From the NCBI GenBank assembly GCA_029866005.1, contig JARXAE010000029.1:1-32177 (forward strand): a stretch of DNA of 32,177 nucleotides, written 5' to 3'. The position numbers were made by a program, and so were the translations under genes. Position 1 is the stretch's first letter; the number at the start of each line of letters is the position of its first letter. Below the pieces are notes generated by a model. The model saw only the letters and a list, made by a program, of their open reading frames with translations. It made no database searches and was not told the DNA's origin. Origin of the DNA: Fimbriimonas sp. (lineage in GTDB: Bacteria; Armatimonadota; Fimbriimonadia; Fimbriimonadales; Fimbriimonadaceae). Below are positions 1 to 8,035 of this stretch, piece after piece.

Positions 1-1349
1 ACCTTACTCCGCGCCAGATTGTGGCGGAGCTTGATAAGTACATCATCGGCCAGAATGCCGCGAAGAAGGCGATTGCGGTGGCTTTGCGGAACCGGTATCG
101 TCGGCAGCAGTTGCCTGAGGCGGAGCGGGCGGATGTGATGCCGAAGAACATCCTGATGATCGGTCCCACGGGAGTTGGGAAGACCGAGATTGCGCGGCGG
201 TTGGCGCAGATGGCACGGGCTCCATTTGTGAAAGTGGAGGCGACGAAGTTTACGGAAGTGGGCTATGTTGGGCGCGATGTCGAGTCGATGATTCGTGACC
301 TTGTGGCGACAGCGGTTCGGCTGGTTGAGGTTGAGAAGCAGGCGGCGGTTGAGGCGGAGGCGACTCAGTTTGCCTTGGACCGGGTTGTGGACCTATTGGA
401 CTCGGAGCTGAACTCGAATGTGGTTTATCCGGATGCTGAGGAGTTGGATTGGGATCGGCAGTCGGCGGAGATTGAGCGTCGAAAGGCGATTTTGCGGCAC
501 GAGATCACGCAGGGGTTGCATGACGGAGCGTTTATTGAGTTCGACGTTGAGGAACCATCAAACCCGTTTTTGCAGGTGTTTACTCCGGGTGGAATGGAGG
601 AGATGGGGTTTGATATGAACCAGCTCACGAACCCATTTGGCAATAAGCGAGTGATGCGCAAGGCGACGGTTGCGGAGTCTCTTACTCTGCTGCGGGAGGA
701 AGAGGCTTCTAAGCTGGTGGATCGGCATTCGGTGCATCGCGAGGCGGTTCAGCGAGCGGAGCAGACGGGAATCATCTTTATCGACGAGATCGATAAGGTG
801 GCTGGCAAGGGCGGCGGTTCGGGGCCGGATGTTTCGCGTGAGGGCGTCCAGAGGGACTTGTTGCCGATTATTGAGGGTTCGACGGTGCAGACCAAGTTTG
901 GGCCGGTTTCGACGGAACACATCTTGTTTGTGGCGGCGGGAGCTTTTCATATGTCGAAGCCGAGCGACCTGATTCCTGAGTTGCAGGGGCGACTTCCGAT
1001 TCGGGTTGAGCTTGAAGCGCTTTCGGATGTTGACTTCAATCGGATTTTGACCGAACCACGGAATGCGTTGGTTGGGCAGTATCAGAAGCTTTTGAAGGTT
1101 GATGGAGTTGAAGTTTCGTTTACGGCTTCGGGAATTAAGGAGATTGCTCGATTGGCGGCGCAGGTGAACTCGACGACGGACAATATTGGAGCTCGTCGGT
1201 TGCAGACGATGATGGAGTTATTGTTGCAGGACGTTCTCTTTGAGGCTCCGGAAGGGGCGCAGGGGAAGATCGAGTTTGACGAGAAGGCGGTTCGGACGAA
1301 ACTCGAGGATTATGTAGCTAATCTTGAACGAGCGAAAATGATGGTATGA
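1..1349 (+). CDS. hslU: HslU (ClpY), ATPase subunit of the HslUV protease, 5'-partial
   Basis: HslU is the AAA+ unfoldase that feeds substrates to the HslV peptidase in the cytoplasm. The gene enters from the left edge: the first complete codon is at base 3 and reads LTPRQIVAELDKYIIGQ, the family's N-terminus, so only a few residues are missing. The GTG at 21 is internal and not the start. Visible motifs are Walker A (GPTGVGKT), the pore loop GYVG, the inserted I-domain, Walker B (IIFIDEIDK), the sensor region ELQGRLPIRVEL and the C-domain motif NIGARRLQTMMELL. HslV is expected just upstream, outside the window. The C-terminus ends ANLERAKMMV instead of the usual EDLSRYIL-type tail. The stop overlaps the next start by ATGA (1346-1349), so the two genes are probably translationally coupled. 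Identification is very secure. Confidence 0.97.
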   Translation, partial: LTPRQIVAELDKYIIGQNAAKKAIAVALRNRYRRQQLPEAERADVMPKNILMIGPTGVGKTEIARRLAQMARAPFVKVEATKFTEVGYVGRDVESMIRDLVATAVRLVEVEKQAAVEAEATQFALDRVVDLLDSELNSNVVYPDAEELDWDRQSAEIERRKAILRHEITQGLHDGAFIEFDVEEPSNPFLQVFTPGGMEEMGFDMNQLTNPFGNKRVMRKATVAESLTLLREEEASKLVDRHSVHREAVQRAEQTGIIFIDEIDKVAGKGGGSGPDVSREGVQRDLLPIIEGSTVQTKFGPVSTEHILFVAAGAFHMSKPSDLIPELQGRLPIRVELEALSDVDFNRILTEPRNALVGQYQKLLKVDGVEVSFTASGIKEIARLAAQVNSTTDNIGARRLQTMMELLLQDVLFEAPEGAQGKIEFDEKAVRTKLEDYVANLERAKMMV

Positions 1350-2635
1350 AAAAGTATGTTTCTTACTTGTTGGTGCTACTGAGTTCGGCTTCGATGGGTC
1401 AGTTTTGGACAGAGTTGGAGAAGGATCAGGTGATACGGTACTGGTCGGCACCTAATCGCTTGGTTTCGGCATCGACTGGGAAGCCAGGAGTGCGGTTGAC
1501 AGTTGAGGGTTCGAAGTGGCTTTGGGAGTACAACCGGCTTCGGGGGAAAGCGAAGACGAATCCGGGGATTGTTCCGGCGGCGGCGAACCCTCAAGAAGCG
1601 GTTTGGGAGAAGTGGATCGATGCGCGGGTGGCGTATGACCGTTGGCGCGCGCAGCCGTTGGCGACGGTGGTTCCCGATCCTGGTCCGGCACCTGCCGATT
1701 TGGTGGAGTTGGCGGGGAATCCGCCTCAGTTTGCTTCGCTGGTGACTCCGAACAGGTTTTCGGTGAATATTGACGGCCAGCAGTATGTTTATGAAGATAA
1801 CTTGGACATGCGGCCCAGGTTTGCTTATTATCGGTTTACGGACGGGGTGCGATCGTTTGGGACCAAGTTAGGGACCTTGCCCGTGGCTGAGTTGAACGGA
1901 ATCTTGGATGCGGCGGGGGTTGATGAATCGGGAGCGCGGATATTTAAGGCGGTTTCACTGCTTGAGGGTGGGTTTGACTCGCTCAATACGTATGACACGG
2001 GGTTTATCTCGGTGGGCTTTATTCAATTTGCGGCTTTGGCGGAGGGCGGGCACTCTCTGGGTCAGGCGCTATTGCAGTTCAAAACCGACAACCCAATTGA
2101 TTTTGGGAAGGATTTTCGTCGGTTTGGGATTGATGTCACTCCGGCTGGTTTGATCGTTGCACTTGATACGAATACTCGAGCCGAACGAGTGGGGTCGGCA
2201 GCGAATGAACTGGTGATCACCGATAAGCGATTAGCCGCGGTGTTTCAGCGGGCAGGGCAGTTTAAGCCGTTTCGGGTTGCCCAAGTGAAGACGGCTAAGC
2301 GGATGTATTGGCCGGCCAAGGAAAAGTGGTCGATCAAGAAGCCTTCAGGAGAGGTCATTTCGGGGACTCTAGATGAGATCATTTCGAGCGAGGCAGCAAT
2401 GGCGGTGTTCTTGGATCGGAAGGTGAACACCGGGAATCTTGGCTTCCTGAATGCCGTGTTGCAAGCGATTGCTGATGATCAGCAAGAGTATTGTGTTGAT
2501 GTACTCCAGAGATTTGAAGGGGTTGTGCTGGAGACGCTTTGGTATCGTTACAATCCAGGGAAAGATGCGATCTTGTCCAAGCCGAAAGCATGCGAAATGC
2601 TTCCGGCGGTGATGGAGAAATTTAAGAGATCCTGA
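1346..2635 (+). CDS. Exported protein of unknown function, possibly lysozyme-fold
   Basis: A 429-residue protein with a clear signal peptide (MKKYVSYLLVLLSSASMGQ, predicted cleavage near residue 19), so it is probably periplasmic or secreted. I do not recognise a named family. The most informative segment lies near residues 206-230, where LLEGGFDSLNTYDTGFISVG is followed by FIQFA. An acidic residue followed by an NTYD and GxIQF pattern recalls lysozyme-like folds, with the Glu as a possible catalytic residue. This is inference from motif shape only. The N-terminal 130 residues are rich in Trp, Pro and Arg, and the C-terminus is alpha-helical. The start is fixed by the ATGA overlap with hslU. 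It ends directly against the stop codon of the convergent SDR gene, with no intergenic base. Confidence 0.85.
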   Translation: MKKYVSYLLVLLSSASMGQFWTELEKDQVIRYWSAPNRLVSASTGKPGVRLTVEGSKWLWEYNRLRGKAKTNPGIVPAAANPQEAVWEKWIDARVAYDRWRAQPLATVVPDPGPAPADLVELAGNPPQFASLVTPNRFSVNIDGQQYVYEDNLDMRPRFAYYRFTDGVRSFGTKLGTLPVAELNGILDAAGVDESGARIFKAVSLLEGGFDSLNTYDTGFISVGFIQFAALAEGGHSLGQALLQFKTDNPIDFGKDFRRFGIDVTPAGLIVALDTNTRAERVGSAANELVITDKRLAAVFQRAGQFKPFRVAQVKTAKRMYWPAKEKWSIKKPSGEVISGTLDEIISSEAAMAVFLDRKVNTGNLGFLNAVLQAIADDQQEYCVDVLQRFEGVVLETLWYRYNPGKDAILSKPKACEMLPAVMEKFKRS

Positions 2636-3349
2636 CTACCAGGGGAGCTCTTTCTCGCGGTGGAAGAACTTCCCGGTTGGTCCGTCTTCTGGCAGGGTTG
2701 CTAGGAATACGCTGGTCTTCGCGCCATCTTCAATCTTCATTGGAGCTTGTTCGCCTCCCATATCAGTTTGCACCCAACCTGGGTGCGCGGAGTTAACTTT
2801 GATGTTCGTTTCCCGAAGTTCTTTCGCTAGGAGAACTGTGAACATATTTAGAGCAGATTTGCTTGAGCAGTAGGCAACGGCGGCGTTGTAGTCCTTGAGT
2901 TCTCGTGAAGTTGATTGATTGGTTAACGAACCAATATTGGACGTCAGGTTGACGATTCTGCCAGCCTCACTCTTCTTCAGCAGCGGCAGGAGAGATTGGG
3001 TGAGAGCGATGACTCCAAAGACGTTGGTCTCGAATGTTTCGCGGAGTTGATCGATGGTGACTTCGGATGGAGGAACACCCCAGTCGAGCCCAACTCCGGC
3101 GTTGTTGATGAGGGCGTCGAGCTTTCCGAATTCGGACTCAATTCGCGAGGCGATCTCGGGGAATGAGTTGCTCTTGCTCATATCAAGTTGGATGAAGTGA
3201 GCTCCAGCTCCCAATGTAGCTGCGGCGGCACTTCCCTTCTCGGCATCACGCGCTCCGACGAGGACGGTGTAGCCGAGGGCAAGGAGCTGGCGGGCAGTTT
3301 CGAGTCCGATACCTTTGTTGGCTCCGGTGACGAGGGCAATTTTGCTCAT
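2636..3349 (-). CDS. Short-chain dehydrogenase/reductase (SDR)
   Basis: An NAD(P)-dependent classical SDR of 237 residues. It shows the nucleotide-binding TGANKGIG motif (residues 8-15), NNAG (82-85), the catalytic Ser near 137 (NLTSNIGS), and the Tyr160-x3-Lys164 pair (YCSSK). The end of the fold is HPGWVQTDMGG. The overall pattern resembles carbonyl-reductase-like SDRs, but the substrate cannot be told. The start was placed at the ATG giving MSKIALVTG. An in-frame extension of 19 residues would run into the upstream barrel gene and adds nothing conserved. A weak AGAAG lies upstream. The gene follows the barrel gene after 14 bases on the same strand, so they probably form one transcript. Confidence 0.93.
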   Translation of the reverse strand: MSKIALVTGANKGIGLETARQLLALGYTVLVGARDAEKGSAAAATLGAGAHFIQLDMSKSNSFPEIASRIESEFGKLDALINNAGVGLDWGVPPSEVTIDQLRETFETNVFGVIALTQSLLPLLKKSEAGRIVNLTSNIGSLTNQSTSRELKDYNAAVAYCSSKSALNMFTVLLAKELRETNIKVNSAHPGWVQTDMGGEQAPMKIEDGAKTSVFLATLPEDGPTGKFFHREKELPW

Positions 3350-3363
3350 TGTGTTTTGTACTT

Positions 3364-4071
3364 CTAGAATCGAATGGCGAGGCCCATAGAGGCGTAGTTG
3401 ACCCAAGCGAAGGAGTAGACGCGGGGAACGTCGGCTCCCCCTTCGAGCGTTCGAAGGCCGATGTAGAGGTCTTGATGAGAGTTGATGCGCTTGTTGAGCT
3501 GGACACCGATATCAAAGGCGCGTCCTGGCCCGCCAGCGAGGCCATCGAAGTCGAAAGTGGCGCTCCAGCCATTGCCCATGTCTTCGTATCCCGAGACGTG
3601 GAGCAAGGGGACGATACCGCGCGGATCAAGTTCAGATCGGGAGAGTGAGCCTTGGCGGAGCGTCACTTCGGCATCACGAATTTTGAGGGTGTATCCAAAC
3701 TTCCAGTTGCGGTTTGGAGATGCGAACCAGGGACGGCGGTAGCTGAGACGGTAGGAGTTGAACTGATAAGTCCCGGAGGCAGCTCCGGAGGAGAAGGTGG
3801 CGTCTTGGAAATTGACTGGGCCATTGAGGGTTCCGGTTCCGGAGATTCGGAATGGAGCGTAGAGGAGCCGCCATTCTTCTTGCTCATTCTTTTTCCATGC
3901 AAGTTCGACGCGGGAGAATTGGAAGCCACCGCGACCGGTAATGTCGGTCATAGAGAACTCGGTTCCGGTATTCCCAGGGATTCGTTGGTCATTGCGATTG
4001 ACGAAAGCGGACCCGCCTTCGACTCTAAGGGTGAATTGAGGTTGGGGCGGAATTTCGGTGAAGCCAAGCAC
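3364..4071 (-). CDS. Outer-membrane beta-barrel-like protein
   Basis: A 235-residue protein made almost entirely of alternating polar/apolar strands rich in Gly, Tyr, Trp and Phe, separated by short turns. It ends in a terminal Phe (GLAIRF), the usual C-terminal signature for outer-membrane barrel insertion. No named family is recognised. The only start in frame is a GTG at 4071; an in-frame TAG lies four codons further upstream. The resulting N-terminus (VLGFTEIPPQPQF) has no signal peptide, which is unexpected for an outer-membrane protein. Either the true start is elsewhere, the signal-coding 5' end has been lost, or export is atypical. It precedes the SDR gene and diverges from the phosphatase gene with a 44-base gap. 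Confidence 0.75.
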   Translation of the reverse strand: MLGFTEIPPQPQFTLRVEGGSAFVNRNDQRIPGNTGTEFSMTDITGRGGFQFSRVELAWKKNEQEEWRLLYAPFRISGTGTLNGPVNFQDATFSSGAASGTYQFNSYRLSYRRPWFASPNRNWKFGYTLKIRDAEVTLRQGSLSRSELDPRGIVPLLHVSGYEDMGNGWSATFDFDGLAGGPGRAFDIGVQLNKRINSHQDLYIGLRTLEGGADVPRVYSFAWVNYASMGLAIRF

Positions 4072-4085
4072 AACGTTAGTCTACG

Positions 4086-4109
4086 ATCATAGACCTGGAA
4101 TGTCACAAT
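4086..4109. promoter_or_regulatory. Divergent promoter region, barrel gene / phosphatase gene
   Basis: The 44-base gap between the two GTG starts holds a rightward -10-like CACAAT (4104-4109), six bases before the GTG at 4116, and a leftward TATGAT (complement of 4086-4091), 14 bases before the GTG at 4071. Neither start has a Shine-Dalgarno sequence. No convincing -35 boxes were seen. This is inference from spacing and consensus only. Confidence 0.4.
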
Positions 4110-4115
4110 CAATCT

Positions 4116-4592
4116 GTGCCGACCAAGGTTCTTTTTGTATGTCTCGGAAACATCTGTCGGTCGCCAATGGCGGAGTCGTTGTTAGTCTCAAAGCTGGGCG
4201 AACTTTCGGGATCGGTCCACGTGGAGTCAGCGGGAACTGGGGATTGGCATGTGGGTCAGCCGCCGGATCGGCGGACTCGGTCGGTTTTGCTGGCGAACGG
4301 GATTGAGCACTATTCGCTTTGCCGTCAAATCACAGCAAGCGATTTTCAAAGGTTTGATCACATCGTAGCCATGGATCATCAGAATCAGCTTGACCTTCTT
4401 GCGTGGCCCGGCGCTGTGCCTGAAAAGGTGAGCACGATGATGTCTTGGTTGGAGGCTCCTCCAACGCTTGAGGTTCCAGATCCCTACCATGGGACGACGC
4501 GGGATTTTGAGCTGGTTTACGAGCTTTTAGACGAGGCGACCTCGGAAATGCTCGAAAAGTTGCAACGGAATCCTGGGTTCAACGTCAAATAG
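4116..4592 (+). CDS. Low-molecular-weight protein tyrosine phosphatase family
   Basis: A cytoplasmic phosphatase of 158 residues, the normal family length. The P-loop is CLGNICRS (nucleophile Cys9, Arg15; CX5R). The general acid loop is VPDPYHG with Asp122. In bacteria such enzymes dephosphorylate tyrosine kinases of envelope or polysaccharide systems, or act in arsenate reduction. No kinase, capsule or arsenic gene is nearby, so the role is open; the intact CX5R and DP loop suggest an active phosphatase. It starts with GTG and has no Shine-Dalgarno sequence. The stop is one base before the GTG of the next gene, which suggests translational coupling. Confidence 0.93.
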   Translation: MPTKVLFVCLGNICRSPMAESLLVSKLGELSGSVHVESAGTGDWHVGQPPDRRTRSVLLANGIEHYSLCRQITASDFQRFDHIVAMDHQNQLDLLAWPGAVPEKVSTMMSWLEAPPTLEVPDPYHGTTRDFELVYELLDEATSEMLEKLQRNPGFNVK

Positions 4593-4593
4593 T

Positions 4594-5259
4594 GTGATGG
4601 CTTTGGTAGCGATGGCGGTCGGGTTTTATGCGATTCAATGGAATCGGAGTGCCTATTTGGGCAAGTCGCCGGAGCAGATTGTGGCGATGGGGCGTGATAA
4701 GTGGTACGCGGCCTACACAAAGAAGCACGGTGAACACACACGAGCGATGTGCGACGCGGAGACAACCTACGGGGACGCGCTCAAGAACCTGAATGACCGG
4801 GCATTACGTCGGTTACCAGCGGCTCGACGGGCGTTTTTAGAATCGGCTCGGTATCACTGCAAGCAGATTGCGTTGCGTGGTCATGAAGTTGGTTATGCCA
4901 TCACCGGCGGGGGGACCATTTGGAACCCGATATTCGCGAGCATCCATCCTAGTGTGGAGATGTTGATTGCTGAGAGCATCGTGAACAAGCCGATGCCCAT
5001 GGTGAAAATGAAATCGATCGAATCTCGGTTTGTCGAGATGGATGAGACCGCGAAAAAGGCCTTCCCGGAAATGACCGAAGATTCCATCACAGAATTCAAA
5101 AAAGCATTTAACGAGTTTCGGTATCAAGAATCCGTTTCTCGCAAGTTCGTGGAAAGCGCTCCGGAGTACGACCGGACTCGGCTGCGATTATTCATTCACA
5201 AGCAGTTTGAAATCGCGATTGCGAAAGAGATGATTGGCGAAGACGCACAAACGCAGTAG
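4594..5259 (+). CDS. Membrane-anchored protein of unknown function
   Basis: A 221-residue protein not recognised as any named family. The N-terminus (MMALVAMAVGFYAIQW) is a short hydrophobic segment that could be an uncleaved anchor. The rest is soluble, charged and mostly alpha-helical, with a conserved-looking stretch around GHEVGYAITGGGTIWNP (about residues 96-112) and two Cys residues. Either GTG 4594 or the next codon, ATG 4597, could be the start. It sits one base after the phosphatase stop, and is therefore probably co-transcribed with it and possibly a partner or substrate. That link is inference from position only. Confidence 0.78.
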   Translation: MMALVAMAVGFYAIQWNRSAYLGKSPEQIVAMGRDKWYAAYTKKHGEHTRAMCDAETTYGDALKNLNDRALRRLPAARRAFLESARYHCKQIALRGHEVGYAITGGGTIWNPIFASIHPSVEMLIAESIVNKPMPMVKMKSIESRFVEMDETAKKAFPEMTEDSITEFKKAFNEFRYQESVSRKFVESAPEYDRTRLRLFIHKQFEIAIAKEMIGEDAQTQ

Positions 5260-5267
5260 TTTTGCGT

Positions 5268-5273
5268 TAATAT
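5268..5273 (+). promoter_or_regulatory. -10 box of a probable leaderless promoter for the S41 protease gene
   Basis: TAATAT lies exactly six bases before the ATG at 5280. Transcription would begin on or next to the start codon. There is no Shine-Dalgarno sequence, and only 20 bases separate the genes. Confidence 0.5.
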
Positions 5274-5279
5274 CCCATC

Positions 5280-6506
5280 ATGGCAATTTTTAGGCGTCTC
5301 GTTGGAGCGTTCGTCGTTTCGTGTTTAGCTGTCTCCTCGTGGGCACAGGAGCTTTCGGCGGAGCAGAAGACGAAAATTCTCGCGGATGTTGAGGGAATCG
5401 TTACTGAGCGGGCTTTTGTGCCGGGAGTGGATTTCACGAAGTGGAAGACGTTCCTAGAATCCAAACGCACTTCCATTGATGAAGCCAAAGATATTCAGGC
5501 GTTTACTCGAGCGGTAAACCAAACCCTGCGCGAGTTTGGACTGTCTCACATGGCGCTGTTGAACCCGCGATCTACGGTTGCTCGAACTCAAACGACCGCA
5601 GTCGGCCCAGGAATGAGCATGATTCTGGAGGAGAAGGGACTTCGAGTCCGCTCAGTGCTTCCAGAAGGACCGGCGAAAGCTGCGGGGATTGCCGAGAAGG
5701 ATGTGATTGTTTCCGTCAACGGAGCAAAGCCGACTTCGGTGGAAGCCCTGAACGGCGAGAAAGGGGCGAAGTTCAAGGTTGAGATCGAGAACGAGAAAGG
5801 CGAGAAGCGTGAGATTGAGCTTGAGCTGAAAGAGTATTCGACAGTTCGGAAGAACACGGTCACTTGGTTTGGGGAAGATGCCGCGGTTTTACGGGTGAAC
5901 TCGTTCACTCGGGGCTACGAGCGCAATGACATTGAGGCTCTTGTGACCGAGGCGAGCAAGGCGAAGTATCTGATCTTAGATCTTCGATCAAATGGCGGCG
6001 GCGCGGTGAACAACCTTCGACACCTGCTGTCTTGCCTGATGCCGGACAACACCCCTTACGGGACTTTCATCAGTCGAACGACCGCTAAGGATTTCATCAC
6101 GGCTCGACCCACCGAGGAAGCGACTCCGGAAAAGATTGCGGAGTGGGCTCCGGTGAAGGCCAAGACTATCAAGGGCAAGATTGAGCCGTTCATGGGCTCA
6201 CTAGCAGTTTTGATCAACCGTGGTTCGGCAAGCGCCAGCGAGATTACGGCGGCGGCCCTGCAAGAGATTCGAGGAGCGAAGGTGATCGGCACGAAGACGG
6301 CGGGGGCGGTTTTGGCCTCAGTGTTCAGGAATATCAGCGAAGGCTTTTCGGTTCAGTATCCGGTGAGCGACTACGTGACGATCAAAGGGAAGCGCCTTGA
6401 GAAGGGTCCTGTTGTTCCTGACGTTGAAGTCACGGCGGTTCGGCAGGGCGACGGCCCCGACCCGGTGATCGAGAAGGCCTTGGAAGTTCTGCGCGGCGGC
6501 TTCTAA
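5280..6506 (+). CDS. S41-family (CtpA-like) periplasmic protease with PDZ domain
   Basis: A 408-residue exported protein: signal peptide (residues 1 to about 22, ending SSWAQ), a helical N-terminal part, a PDZ domain (about 105-185, with VLPEGPAKAAGI and DVIVSVNG), then the S41 core. Core motifs are LILDLRSNGGG (about 231-241) and NRGSASASE (313-321), which contains the nucleophile Ser. Tail-specific proteases of this type degrade or process envelope proteins. The Lys of the canonical GEKTFGKG motif is replaced by Ala343 (GTKTAGAVL), as happens in some non-CtpA S41 branches, so a standard Ser-Lys dyad is not evident. It ends interlocked with the argB stop codon. Family assignment is firm; activity and substrate are unknown. 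Confidence 0.93.
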   Translation: MAIFRRLVGAFVVSCLAVSSWAQELSAEQKTKILADVEGIVTERAFVPGVDFTKWKTFLESKRTSIDEAKDIQAFTRAVNQTLREFGLSHMALLNPRSTVARTQTTAVGPGMSMILEEKGLRVRSVLPEGPAKAAGIAEKDVIVSVNGAKPTSVEALNGEKGAKFKVEIENEKGEKREIELELKEYSTVRKNTVTWFGEDAAVLRVNSFTRGYERNDIEALVTEASKAKYLILDLRSNGGGAVNNLRHLLSCLMPDNTPYGTFISRTTAKDFITARPTEEATPEKIAEWAPVKAKTIKGKIEPFMGSLAVLINRGSASASEITAAALQEIRGAKVIGTKTAGAVLASVFRNISEGFSVQYPVSDYVTIKGKRLEKGPVVPDVEVTAVRQGDGPDPVIEKALEVLRGGF

Positions 6507-7378
6507 CGAACGATCATTGTTCCGACGCCAGCGTCGGTGAAGACTTCCAGAAGGAGGGAGTTGGGGCTGGAGCCATCGATCAGATGGACACTTCCAACTC
6601 CCTTTTCTATTGCCTCGATTCCGGCTTCCAACTTGGGGATCATTCCTCCGTCGGCTCGCTTTTGGGCGATCATGCTTTTGGCTTCTGCCGAGGTTAGACG
6701 CGAGATGGTGGACTTGGGATCGGTTCGCTCAGAGAGCACTCCGGCGGTGTCAGAAAGAAGGATGAGTTTGGTTGCACTGACGGCGGCGGCGAGGGCGGCG
6801 GCGGCGGTGTCTGCGTTGACGTTGAGAGGCTGGTGAAGGTCGTCGGTAGCAACGGAGCAGACGACGGGGATGAAACCCGCCTCTAGGGCAATGGTGACGA
6901 TTTCGTCATTGACTTTTGTGACGTTACCGACTCGGCCGAGCTGTTCGGAAATCGCTTCGGCCACAAGCAAGTTACCATCTCGGCCGGAGAGTCCGACGGC
7001 CTTGCCGCCAAGCCGTTGGATGAGACCGACAAGTGACTTGTTGGCCCTCCCGGCCAGAGCCATTTCGACAACTTCCATCGTGGTGTCGTCAGTGACTCTG
7101 AGACCTTCATGGGTTTGTTTTTCGATGCCAAGTTTCTTGAGCCAGGTGTCGATTTCGGGGCCGCCGCCGTGGACCAGGACCACCCGTATTCCTACCAGGG
7201 AGAGCAGAAGGACATTTCTGATGACACTTTCAGTAGCCTCGGAGGAGCGCATCGCGCTACCACCAAATTTGACCACAAACGTGTGGCTTTGGAACTGCTG
7301 GATGTAGGGCAGAGCCTGGTTGAGAATGTCGCCGCGAATATCGCTCACAAAAAGAGTATGACCGCTTAACATTCTCAT
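6503..7378 (-). CDS. argB: Acetylglutamate kinase
   Basis: ArgB phosphorylates N-acetyl-L-glutamate with ATP, the second step of arginine biosynthesis. The amino-acid-kinase fold is complete: VVKFGGSAM near the N-terminus, the acetylglutamate loop VLVHGGGPEID, LRVTDDTTMEVVEM, NVNADTAAAALA, LLSDTAGVL, and GGMIPKLEA near the end. Length (about 291 residues) is normal. The ATG at 7378 was chosen. The longer frame begins with TTG at 7393 and adds only MCHFF, while the ATG at 7372 is also possible. No other arginine genes are in the window, so argB stands alone here. It is convergent with the S41 protease gene, sharing bases of the two stop codons, and divergent from the coiled-coil gene. Confidence 0.96.
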   Translation of the reverse strand: MRMLSGHTLFVSDIRGDILNQALPYIQQFQSHTFVVKFGGSAMRSSEATESVIRNVLLLSLVGIRVVLVHGGGPEIDTWLKKLGIEKQTHEGLRVTDDTTMEVVEMALAGRANKSLVGLIQRLGGKAVGLSGRDGNLLVAEAISEQLGRVGNVTKVNDEIVTIALEAGFIPVVCSVATDDLHQPLNVNADTAAAALAAAVSATKLILLSDTAGVLSERTDPKSTISRLTSAEAKSMIAQKRADGGMIPKLEAGIEAIEKGVGSVHLIDGSSPNSLLLEVFTDAGVGTMIVR

Positions 7379-7388
7379 AAAAAAGTGG

Positions 7389-7396
7389 CACAATTA
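7389..7396. promoter_or_regulatory. Shared AT-rich element between argB and coiled-coil gene
   Basis: CACAATTA contains a rightward -10-like CACAAT and, on the complement, TAATTG reading toward argB. The gap between starts is only 35 bases, so both promoters must overlap. Boxes are weak and no -35 was found. Confidence 0.3.
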
Positions 7397-7413
7397 GGGG
7401 GCTGGAAACCGCT

Positions 7414-7983
7414 ATGCAAGACGTCGTTGTGCTCCTCGAAGAACTCCAAATCCTTACCTTGGAAGAACCACGGAAGATTATCGGAAGGTTGACTTACGGG
7501 CTGGATCAGGACGAGATTGAGCTTCAGATCAACAAGATTAAGCAGTCTTTGCCGGTGGAAATTGTAGGTGCGTCGCAGAATATGCGCCAGTCGGAAGAGA
7601 TCAAGAAATCTGCTCAGGAGACTGCAGAACAGATTCTTGAGAGCGCAAAGCGAGAAGCCGCTCGTCTGATAGATTCGGCTAACGAGCACGCTTCACAGAT
7701 TATCGAAAGCGCAAAAATCCAGCAAGAGAGACTCGTTTCCGACAGCGAAGTTTTCCGACTGGCTAAAGACCAGGCCGAGGGTCTTCGGAACGAGGCCGAA
7801 AGGACTGCGGCGCAAATTCGGCGCGGAGCGGATCAGTATGCCGCTGACCTGTTGACTCGTTTGGAGTCGAATGTGGATCGGATCGGGGCTTCAGTTCGGG
7901 CCAGCCGAGCAGAACTTGGGTCGGTTGAGACGCCAAGTTCAGTCACGACACTGAACCGTCCAGCAGAGCGAATTCGAGTCTAG
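7414..7983 (+). CDS. Coiled-coil protein of unknown function
   Basis: A 189-residue cytoplasmic protein. After an N-terminal segment of about 50 residues (VVVLLEELQILTLEEPRKII), residues from about 60 to 165 form one long Ala/Glu/Arg-rich helix, with repeated SAKREAARLID and ESAKIQQERL heptads. The C-terminus is Ser/Thr/Pro-rich and disordered. This architecture resembles DivIVA-type or ATP-synthase-b-like coiled coils and would suit a structural or cell-division role. No specific family is claimed. It has a weak GGAAA before the ATG and is followed by a strong terminator hairpin. Confidence 0.85.
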   Translation: MQDVVVLLEELQILTLEEPRKIIGRLTYGLDQDEIELQINKIKQSLPVEIVGASQNMRQSEEIKKSAQETAEQILESAKREAARLIDSANEHASQIIESAKIQQERLVSDSEVFRLAKDQAEGLRNEAERTAAQIRRGADQYAADLLTRLESNVDRIGASVRASRAELGSVETPSSVTTLNRPAERIRV

Positions 7984-8000
7984 ATTTGGTCAGTTCAGAC

Positions 8001-8033
8001 AAAAAAAAGGAGCCGGTTCGGCTCCCTTTTTTA
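8001..8033. terminator. Bidirectional intrinsic terminator
   Basis: An A8 run, the stem GGAGCC (8009-8014), a five-base loop and GGCTCC (8020-8025), followed by CTTTTTT. The flanking A and T tracts make it work in both directions, between the convergent coiled-coil and YHS genes. Confidence 0.9.
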
Positions 8034-8035
8034 TT

